Assembly: GCA_051651645.1 (NCBI GenBank)
Contig: JBOFSR010000127.1
Coordinates: 1 to 11,738 of the forward strand
From: JBOFSR01 sp051651645
GTDB lineage: Bacteria; Spirochaetota; Spirochaetia; Treponematales; Treponemataceae
Direction: 5' to 3'
DNA length: 11,738 bases
Position 1 is the first letter of the stretch; each line of letters begins with the position of its first letter. The notes beneath the pieces were generated by a model that was not told where the DNA came from, did no database searches, and saw only the letters and a list, made by a program, of their open reading frames with translations. Below, piece by piece: positions 6,176-11,738 of the stretch. The translations under genes and the position numbers were made by a program.

Positions 6176-7381
6176 ATGATAAGTAAACAATTTGCATTAA
6201 AAATTTTTGAAGCCTTTGCAATTGAACGCTGGAGTGATTTTGTTCGTCCCATTGATTTGATTGAGATGGATAAGTCAGCAGAAAAAATGATGACTGCCTA
6301 TATTTTAGGTAAATTTGAAGAAAAAAATGGCAAAGAGGTTAATTGGCACTGGATGATTTATGCCTCTCTTTTTGAGTTGCTTAAAAAAATTGCCCTATGT
6401 GATATTAAAGCACCAATTCAACGGATGATAAAGAAAAACTATCCTGCCGAATATAAAAAATTAAACGATTGGGTTTTAGAGCAATATAAAGATTTAATTG
6501 ACAATGAGCTTTATGATGAGTTTGAAAAATATCTTAAAAGCACTAATAAACCAACAGACAAACCAACAATCCTTGCAAAACGCATTTTTCGTGCAGCACA
6601 TAAGTTTTCTGCAATGCGTGAGTTTCAGCTTTTATCCCCAGTAAATGAAGAAATTACCTTGCAAAAAGTTGCAAATGACTTGTATGAAGATATTTCTGAG
6701 TTCCTTGATTTGAAGGGTTTGCAGCTCCTTTTGACCAAGCAGCGTCCTTTTAAGTTTTTGCTTATGGTTGAAAAATTACGCTACCAAGTTCGCTGGAATC
6801 AAACTCCGCGTATTCCAAAAACATCTGTTTTAGGGCATTCCTTTTTTGTCGCTATTTTATCACTGCTTTTAAGTCGCCAAGGGGAGATTAAAAAAAATCC
6901 AAAGCGTATATATAATAATTTTTTCTCTGCACTTTTTCACGACTTACCTGAAGCAGTTACTCGTGATATTATTTCACCTGTTAAGCAAGCGACACGAAAA
7001 CTGCCTGAAATTGTAAAAAAGATTGAAGATGAAATCGTCAATACAGAGTTACGTCCCTTGATGGAGGATTTTTTTGCCGATGAGCTTTTGTATTTTACGA
7101 ATGACGAGTTTGAAAATCGCGTAAAGATTGATACTCAGGTGTGCCATAAAGATTTTGATGAAATAAATAAAACGTATAATGAGGAGAAGTTTGATCCCGT
7201 TGATGGAAAGCTCATTCGTGCAGCAGATCATATTGCAGCATTTTTAGAAGCGGATAGCTCCATTCAGCATGGAATTACGTCAAGTCACTTAACTGAAGGG
7301 AAGAATAATTTGAGAAAATTATATCCATCAGGCAATTTGATTAATGGATGTGATATATCGGTTTTTTTTGAGGAAGGTTAA
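6176..7381 (+). CDS. YfbR-like HD-domain phosphohydrolase
   Basis: A 401-residue cytosolic protein. The N-terminal half (about 1-200) is a helical region without a motif I can name. The C-terminal half is an HD domain: H221 (GHSFFVA), H255-D256 in ALFHDLPEAVTRDIISPVK, E259, and D351 in RAADHIAAFLEAD. HDxxE...D..sPVK is the signature of the YfbR/HDDC2 branch, metal-dependent 5'-deoxynucleotidases acting on nucleoside monophosphates. Nucleotide salvage or clean-up is therefore the best guess, but the substrate is inferred, and this form is about twice the size of E. coli YfbR. I chose the ATG at 6176 because an upstream in-frame TTG (6140) lies inside the -35 box and cannot be transcribed from this promoter. 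No usable Shine-Dalgarno exists: AAAGG ends one base before the ATG, which fits leaderless translation. A LysM gene follows after 65 bases without a clear promoter and may be co-transcribed. Confidence 0.85.
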   Translation: MISKQFALKIFEAFAIERWSDFVRPIDLIEMDKSAEKMMTAYILGKFEEKNGKEVNWHWMIYASLFELLKKIALCDIKAPIQRMIKKNYPAEYKKLNDWVLEQYKDLIDNELYDEFEKYLKSTNKPTDKPTILAKRIFRAAHKFSAMREFQLLSPVNEEITLQKVANDLYEDISEFLDLKGLQLLLTKQRPFKFLLMVEKLRYQVRWNQTPRIPKTSVLGHSFFVAILSLLLSRQGEIKKNPKRIYNNFFSALFHDLPEAVTRDIISPVKQATRKLPEIVKKIEDEIVNTELRPLMEDFFADELLYFTNDEFENRVKIDTQVCHKDFDEINKTYNEEKFDPVDGKLIRAADHIAAFLEADSSIQHGITSSHLTEGKNNLRKLYPSGNLINGCDISVFFEEG

Positions 7382-7446
7382 GTTTTCTTTTTGTAATCTT
7401 GTAAAAAATATGATTTTTTTTACGGCTTTTTGCCGATATATGAAGT

Positions 7447-8352
7447 ATGAAAAGAACTTTATTATTATGTATTCATATATCTTTTTTTGCATTCGTTTTT
7501 TATGCGCAAAGCACAACCTATGTTATTCAAAAAGGCGAAACGCTCTTTTCTATCGCAAAAAGGTACAATACAACTGTCGATGAGATCTGTAGAGTTAATA
7601 ATATTACCGATCAAACAAAAATCAAAGTTGATCAAATTATACAAATCCCTGTAAAGACTGTGACGGACGTATCTGTACCACAACATGTTGGTCGTTCTGC
7701 GGTTGAAACAAGCTCAAAAATAGACATAGTACTATCAGAATATATTGTTCAAAAAGGTGATACGCTGTATAGCATTGCTCGTAAAAATGGAATTAAGCTT
7801 GATACGCTTCGATCTGCAAATGAAATGACAGAAAAATCAGGTATTAAGGAAGGACAACTGATTTTTATTCCAAGTTCGGACTCCTATACGGTGGCAAAAA
7901 AGCAAGCTCCTCCAGCACCTGTGCCTAATTTGCCATCGAATATTTCAATAAAACCTTCTGATCCGCGAACATATAATCAAAAAAAGGCAGATACTACTAT
8001 TATATGGCCTGTGAAAGCGCAAGATGTGAATTATGTGAATGGCAAGGTTAATAGTGTGTTGTTGACAACTCAAAAAAAAGATAAAGTTACTGTTATAAAA
8101 TCGGGCGTTGTAATTTACACAGGAAAATATCGTGGCTTTGAAAATGTTGTTTTTGTTCATTCGCAAAGCACTGGGCATATTTACGTGTACGGCGGGCTTG
8201 AATCAATTAGCGTGCGAAAAGGTGATAGGCTTGTTTTTGGCGATGAGGTTGGTATTATAGGCATTGATAGCATTACTAATAAACCAACGCTTAACTTGAT
8301 GGTTTTTTTGAATAACGACCCTGTTGACCCTGCAAAAGCCCCACGAGGATAA
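7447..8352 (+). CDS. Secreted LysM-LysM-M23 (degenerate LytM) protein
   Basis: A 301-residue exported protein. The signal peptide (KRTLLLCIHISFFAFVFYA) probably ends after A20 with cleavage before QS. LysM 1 spans about residues 24-68 (YVIQKGETLFSIAKRYN...QIIQIP) and LysM 2 about 98-143 (YIVQKGDTLYSIARKNG...QLIFIP); both bind peptidoglycan. A Pro-rich linker (about 150-170) leads to an M23/LytM-like domain (about 187-300: IIWPVKAQDVNYVNGKVNSV, GHIYVYGGLESISVRKGD). The Zn ligands of active M23 enzymes are missing: no HxxxD before the domain centre, GHIYVYGG in place of HxH, and LNLMVFL where active enzymes have LHFEL. It is therefore probably not a hydrolase but an activator or scaffold for murein enzymes, as known for EnvC/NlpD-type LytM factors. 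The SD is weak. It converges on rsmE with a 9-base gap. Domain calls are firm; the role is inferred. Confidence 0.88.
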   Translation: MKRTLLLCIHISFFAFVFYAQSTTYVIQKGETLFSIAKRYNTTVDEICRVNNITDQTKIKVDQIIQIPVKTVTDVSVPQHVGRSAVETSSKIDIVLSEYIVQKGDTLYSIARKNGIKLDTLRSANEMTEKSGIKEGQLIFIPSSDSYTVAKKQAPPAPVPNLPSNISIKPSDPRTYNQKKADTTIIWPVKAQDVNYVNGKVNSVLLTTQKKDKVTVIKSGVVIYTGKYRGFENVVFVHSQSTGHIYVYGGLESISVRKGDRLVFGDEVGIIGIDSITNKPTLNLMVFLNNDPVDPAKAPRG

Positions 8353-8361
8353 ATGCTTTAA

Positions 8362-9096
8362 TTATTTTGATGCCATTGCACACAATAACAATGCTATGGT
8401 TGCTGTAGTTGCTGTTTCAGTGCGGAGTATTCGCTGTCCAAGAGAGCACCTTGTAAATGGGTAGGATCTAAAAAGTTCCCGCTCCGTTGTGCTCCATCCG
8501 CGCTCGCTTCCAATGGCTGCATAAACAAATGTATCGCTAAGGCTTCCTTTTTTAGCTAGCTCAAATGCTGTCGTTGTTGTATTTTCGGTATCTAATAAAA
8601 TACACTGCGTATTTTCAAATTCCAATTGTTCTAAGCACTCTTTTAGTGAATTATGCACTCTAAGAAGAGGAACGTGTGTTCCTTTTGATTGGATAACTCC
8701 ATCGAGTAGAGCCTCGTTTGCACTACCATTACTCATAAGGTTTGACTTAAGATAAGACTTTTCTCCTAATTGTGTGCCTACAAGATGGATTGAATGCACA
8801 CCAAAACTTCCGCAATCGCGTAAAAGTCGGCGTAATTGAATTGGACGAGGAAAGCCAATGATGAGTGATAGCGGATTGAGAGGAATATTTTTACACTCAT
8901 CGGCAGCAAATTCAAAATAGAGAGAGTTAGAATCAATACTTGTAATAGTTGCAAGGCCTGCATTTCCGTTGATAATGCCTGCTTCAAAGCTTTCACCTAC
9001 GTGCTTATGAAGAATTTTTATACAGTGCGTTGCTCTTTTGTCTTTAAGAGAAAGTGGAGAAAGTATTTCAGTAGCGTCAAATAAAATTCTATTCAT
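8362..9096 (-). CDS. rsmE: 16S rRNA m3U1498 methyltransferase RsmE
   Basis: A 244-residue cytosolic SPOUT-class enzyme that uses S-adenosylmethionine to methylate N3 of U1498 in 16S rRNA of the 30S subunit. Evidence: an N-terminal PUA-like part (HCIKILHKHVGESFEAGI), then the trefoil-knot domain with LIIGFPRPIQLRRLLRDCGSFGV (about 78-100), IGSERGWSTTERELF (195-209) and LGQRILRTETA (219-229), the knot and SAM-binding loop typical of the family. Length is normal. The start at 9096 is fixed by an in-frame stop 18 bases upstream. No Shine-Dalgarno is visible; the bases before ATG are pyrimidine-rich (GCTCCCCCT), and a 10-bp inverted repeat ends only six bases away. It lies 59 bases after the envelope gene cluster on the same strand and may be its last cistron, though it works in a different process. 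Confidence 0.95.
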   Translation of the reverse strand: MNRILFDATEILSPLSLKDKRATHCIKILHKHVGESFEAGIINGNAGLATITSIDSNSLYFEFAADECKNIPLNPLSLIIGFPRPIQLRRLLRDCGSFGVHSIHLVGTQLGEKSYLKSNLMSNGSANEALLDGVIQSKGTHVPLLRVHNSLKECLEQLEFENTQCILLDTENTTTTAFELAKKGSLSDTFVYAAIGSERGWSTTERELFRSYPFTRCSLGQRILRTETATTATIALLLCAMASK

Positions 9097-9102
9097 AGGG
9101 GG

Positions 9103-9138
9103 AGCAGTATTTCAACCATATTTAGCTAAAATACTGCT
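9103..9138. promoter_or_regulatory. 10-bp inverted repeat just upstream of rsmE
   Basis: AGCAGTATTT (9103-9112) is perfectly complementary to AAATACTGCT (9129-9138) across a 16-base loop. On the + strand it is followed by five T (9138-9142) and could stop + strand read-through from the convergent LysM gene. On the - strand it has no T tract and its right arm ends six bases before the rsmE ATG, so as RNA it would sit over the rsmE initiation region. Either reading is possible. Confidence 0.5.
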
Positions 9139-9155
9139 TTTTGATTAGTTTCTCT

Positions 9156-9848
9156 CTATTTTTTTAACTCAAAAGGCTCGTATTTGTTTTGTTTGTCAAA
9201 GGTGCCTTCTCGGTGTTCCCCATTAATACTTGGAATCTTCATCTTCATTCCTGGCATAATTAAATTAGGGTTTGATGGTTGTTTCATGCTTGATTTATTT
9301 GCTTGATAAAGATTTTCCCATAATGTTGGATTATTGTACACATAGGGGCGAGATGAAATATTCCAATAACAATCATAGCTTTCTGCCCATGGACGAACAA
9401 TATAGTACTCAGGTAATGGGGTGATATCTCTGATTGAGGCAAAAAGCTCAATTGCTTGCTCTGCTTGATTATTTGCATTTTCGTAATTCTTTACAACAAA
9501 GGCTGACTCACCGTCTATGAGTGCTTGAAAGGCTAGCTCATACGTAGTTGGAAAATTCTCTTCCGCTTTGATGCTTTCAACTCGTTTGTATTCATCTTGT
9601 GCAATTTTAATTTTCTCTGCTGCATGGTATTTTAGGGCAACTGAGTTTATATAGGCATAGGAAAGATCAGCGTTTTTTTCTGCTTCTAAGGTGTATTCCA
9701 GTGCTAAGTCGTAGTCTCCACTACCAAAGGCAACATCTGCTTTTTGCATAAATTCATATGCAAGATTTTGATACATATTTTTTGAGTAGTCTTCTGCAAA
9801 AAAAGGCAATGTAGTAGCAAGTAAAATTAAAACAATATATTTTTTCAT
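9156..9848 (-). CDS. Secreted helical-repeat (TPR-like) plus C-terminal LysM protein
   Basis: A 230-residue exported protein. The signal peptide MKKYIVLILLATTLPFFA ends before E19. Residues 27-60 (AYEFMQKADVAFGSGDYDLALEYTLEAEKNA) and 104-138 (LAFQALIDGESAFVVKNYENANNQAEQAIELFASI) have the A..G..A...G(D/N)Y..A...Y..A pattern of TPR-like helical hairpins. Residues 148-207 (YYIVRPWAESYDCYWNISSRPYVY...PNLIMPGMKMKIP) form a LysM-like domain, with a longer insert than the usual 45-residue unit. The likely role is a periplasmic peptidoglycan-associated scaffold; no enzyme motif is seen. GGAGA lies five to six bases before the ATG (reading leftward). It follows the lipoprotein gene after 30 bases, in one probable operon, and the two proteins share the same helical-repeat style, which suggests a shared complex. 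The family name is not known to me. Confidence 0.75.
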   Translation of the reverse strand: MKKYIVLILLATTLPFFAEDYSKNMYQNLAYEFMQKADVAFGSGDYDLALEYTLEAEKNADLSYAYINSVALKYHAAEKIKIAQDEYKRVESIKAEENFPTTYELAFQALIDGESAFVVKNYENANNQAEQAIELFASIRDITPLPEYYIVRPWAESYDCYWNISSRPYVYNNPTLWENLYQANKSSMKQPSNPNLIMPGMKMKIPSINGEHREGTFDKQNKYEPFELKK

Positions 9849-9878
9849 AATTTCTCCGTATTTTTTAGTAAGTGATTG

Positions 9879-10844
9879 TTACTCAGCTATCTCTGTAACA
9901 TCATAGCTGTCAGTACTATATTCTTTTCTAACTTTTGGCTTAACAGGTGTTTTTTCGATAACAGGATCTACACCTTTGCTTTGTTCGATTTTTTTGTTCA
10001 AATCTACACCATATTGCTCAGTTTCTTTAATTTTTTGAAGAACAAGTGCCATTTTTTCTTCGAGCATTTTCTTTTTTGCAAGAACATTGTCATATACGGC
10101 AAGGAAACTAGCTTTTGCCATATTAAAACTATCATACGCTTTTTCTGATTGTTTTTTTACTAAAAGAGTATCACCTTTTTCCATATAATTCATTGATTGA
10201 GCATAATTTTCTTTGTCGGCTAGCTTTCCATTTACAGAATCTGCTTTAACCTTGCTTTCTTCTGCCTCAGATCGAGCTGCTTGTGCAAATTTGAAAAATC
10301 CAGCATTTAGCACTTCAAAAAAAGCTTTCTCTGCCTCTGTAATTGTTTTATACGCAACAATTGCATCAAAACTATCTTTTTCTACAATCGTTTTTGATTC
10401 AATCAATTTTTCACAGCCAATATCATAGTGCTGCTTATCACATTTTTGAAAATCTAAGTCTTCCGTTCGCTTTTTCATTTTTTCAATTCTTTTTATTTTC
10501 TCTAATGCTGCAACCGATAAATTATCCATTCGTCGGTCTAAAAAAGATTGATACGTTTTTTCAAGGCTCATTAATAAGCTTTGTGCTTTTCGTATGTCTT
10601 TTTCAAGATTTTCTTTTGCAACCTCATAGTCTGTTTCTGCATTATCCCAAGCACTTTCATCTTCAAGTCCTGCATCAAAAGCAAGACATTGATCACGAAG
10701 TTGTTCAACATTTTCAAGTAAGGTTTGAAATTCTTCTTTTGACAGAAGTTTTTCTTTTGACAAACCTTGTTTTGGTGTTGATTTACAACCAAAAAGAATA
10801 AGCAATAAACTGCATAAACTTAATACAATCAAACTTTTTTTCAT
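9879..10844 (-). CDS. Lipoprotein with long helical/coiled-coil body
   Basis: A 321-residue predicted lipoprotein. MKKSLIVLSLCSLLLILFGC carries the lipobox LFGC with lipid attachment at C20. The rest is almost all charged helix. Residues about 30-135 have coiled-coil-like sequence (EEFQTLLENVEQLRDQC, LEKIKRIEKMKKRTEDLD). Residues about 155-250 have repeated A..A...GD.L...K...A...F..A motifs resembling TPR-like hairpins (SMNYMEKGDTLLVKKQSEKAYDSFNMAKASF). The tail after about 285 is Pro/Lys-rich and probably disordered. No catalytic motif is visible. AAGGTGG lies six bases before the ATG and overlaps the stop of the preceding gene (TAAGGTGG), nine bases apart, so translation may be coupled. It is probably an inner-leaflet or outer-membrane periplasmic lipoprotein working with the LysM protein encoded next. 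The function is unknown to me. Confidence 0.75.
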   Translation of the reverse strand: MKKSLIVLSLCSLLLILFGCKSTPKQGLSKEKLLSKEEFQTLLENVEQLRDQCLAFDAGLEDESAWDNAETDYEVAKENLEKDIRKAQSLLMSLEKTYQSFLDRRMDNLSVAALEKIKRIEKMKKRTEDLDFQKCDKQHYDIGCEKLIESKTIVEKDSFDAIVAYKTITEAEKAFFEVLNAGFFKFAQAARSEAEESKVKADSVNGKLADKENYAQSMNYMEKGDTLLVKKQSEKAYDSFNMAKASFLAVYDNVLAKKKMLEEKMALVLQKIKETEQYGVDLNKKIEQSKGVDPVIEKTPVKPKVRKEYSTDSYDVTEIAE

Positions 10845-10853
10845 ATAACCACC

Positions 10854-11738
10854 TTATTTTTTTTTACTGAAGAATGCTTTGACTCTCGCAAAGAAATTCT
10901 TATGAAACTCTTGTGCAAAATGATTTGCAGCAACATCCAAAGAAAAATCATCTCCAAATTTAATTTTTAATTCATTCCAATATTTTATTAACCAAACATA
11001 TAAATCGCCTGGGGTTCTTCCTTTAAATTTACGTAAAATATGCTGTTTTTTTAGTACTTTTACTACAGGTAGATACACATCATTAAACCACAAAAGTACT
11101 GCATCTGTAAAGGGTGTCTCACATTCTTTTTTTTTGTCAATATAATGTTTGTGTGTCTGAATGTGATTATAAATTACATCATACTGTCCTGGTGAAGAAA
11201 AGTCAAGTTTCCAAAAATCGGTAATATCCCCAAAACATGTTTCTGCATAGAAAACTCTTTTTTCATAATGAATAACTTGTGCTAAAATTTGTGCCTGTGT
11301 TAAGCCTGGTTTTAATTTTATTTCACTGTGAAGGCTGACTACCTCGGCATCAATTGCTGCAACGCCTTGTAATCGAGCAACAGAGACGCGGTGATTGCCG
11401 TCTCGCACAAAGTAAAGTCCACCAATTTCATATAGTTTTATCGGGGGCAGAATAATATCTTTTATATGAGCTTCATCAATTCTTTCCCATCGAGAGCGCA
11501 AATGCATACTTTTAGGGAAAAAATGATTGTCAAAATCCTTATAACGGCCTTCACTTCCCACAATGTGATCAAGAGAGACAACTTGCATACCCAAATACAC
11601 CTCATTTTTTGGCTTTAGAATCTCTTTTACATCTGAAAATGAGAGTAGTTTTGTTTCATCTAAATTTAAAAAATGTTGGATTTCATTAAAAAGGGCTTTG
11701 TTTCTTGCCTTAAGAAAATCATTTTCTGTTTGGGTCTT
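10854..11738 (-). CDS. ParB-like (DGNHR motif) protein, 5' end outside window
   Basis: The frame stays open to the right edge: all 46 codons between 11738 and the GTG at 11600 are sense and read like the family (ARNKALFNEIQHFLNLDETKLLSFSDVKEILKPKNEVYLG), so the start lies outside and 11600 is internal. The visible 294 residues hold a ParB N-terminal/sulfiredoxin-type fold: VVSLDHIVGSEGRYKDFDNHF, then LPPIKLYEIGGLYFVRDGNHRVSVARLQG, with DGNHR encoded at 11388-11402. In ParB-fold proteins the corresponding strand-loop binds nucleotide or acts on DNA, and similar 'DGNHRVSVAR' proteins are widespread but poorly characterised. The remaining 150 residues or so are a helical domain ending in a basic tail (FARVKAFFSKKK). 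No signal peptide can be checked. It is the first gene of the leftward cluster, nine bases before the lipoprotein gene. The fold assignment is reasonable; the role is unknown. Confidence 0.7.
   Translation of the reverse strand, partial: KTQTENDFLKARNKALFNEIQHFLNLDETKLLSFSDVKEILKPKNEVYLGMQVVSLDHIVGSEGRYKDFDNHFFPKSMHLRSRWERIDEAHIKDIILPPIKLYEIGGLYFVRDGNHRVSVARLQGVAAIDAEVVSLHSEIKLKPGLTQAQILAQVIHYEKRVFYAETCFGDITDFWKLDFSSPGQYDVIYNHIQTHKHYIDKKKECETPFTDAVLLWFNDVYLPVVKVLKKQHILRKFKGRTPGDLYVWLIKYWNELKIKFGDDFSLDVAANHFAQEFHKNFFARVKAFFSKKK

Noticed and set aside
7422..7436. CGGC-TTTTT-GCCG hairpin before the LysM gene as a terminator
   Set aside because: The stem is only four base pairs with no T tract after it; it lies too close to the start codon and is probably chance.
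10343..10801. 152-residue + strand frame
   Set aside because: It is the antisense of the Lys/Glu-rich lipoprotein gene, which yields Phe/Leu-rich nonsense. It has no SD and no recognisable domain.
11598..11600. GTG as the true start of the ParB-like protein
   Set aside because: Forty-six sense codons upstream to the edge read as a natural continuation of the protein, so the gene is cut by the window.

Overview
The window looks like chromosomal DNA from an AT-rich spirochaete, most likely a Treponema relative. This is inferred from gene content and style: an RCC1-repeat protein, small lipoproteins with treponeme-type lipoboxes, LysM envelope proteins, a degenerate LysM/M23 protein and a CBS-DRTGG pyrophosphatase. 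I recognise no phage, transposon, CRISPR or rRNA/tRNA gene. Two genes run off the window: the RCC1 gene on the left and a ParB-fold-like gene on the right.

Left part (1-1692): the 3' end of an RCC1-repeat gene, a two-copy 15-bp repeat, a strong intrinsic terminator, and then about 680 bases with no gene. That stretch holds a strictly periodic 23-bp tandem array of 16.4 copies. Its units keep a constant head and carry three different bodies. The array is followed by about 250 bases rich in inverted repeats, with a probable extended -10 promoter, leading into the next gene.

Centre, + strand (1693-8352): a single reading frame joins an AroH-type chorismate mutase to a GT5 glycogen synthase. A CBS-DRTGG family II inorganic pyrophosphatase follows 32 bases later and is probably co-transcribed. 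PPi removal would pull ADP-glucose synthesis forward, so the pairing makes metabolic sense. Next come an alpha-carbonic anhydrase lipoprotein with its own consensus promoter and terminator, a YfbR-like HD phosphohydrolase whose promoter overlaps that terminator and which appears to be leaderless, and a secreted two-LysM protein with an inactive M23 (LytM) domain.

Right part, - strand (11738-8362): a compact cluster reads leftward. It holds a ParB-like protein with a DGNHR motif, a coiled-coil/helical lipoprotein, a periplasmic helical-repeat plus LysM protein, and then, after a 10-bp inverted repeat, the 16S rRNA methyltransferase rsmE. The lipoprotein and LysM proteins look like a cell-envelope pair, and rsmE is a housekeeping gene at the end of the cluster. 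The + and - groups converge with a 9-base gap at 8353-8361.

The observations most worth a second look are the chorismate mutase-glycogen synthase fusion, the three-subtype 23-bp array with its structured leader, the terminator/promoter overlap that yields a leaderless mRNA, and the carbonic anhydrase that lacks the usual N-terminal segment. No complete new defence or mobile system was seen.
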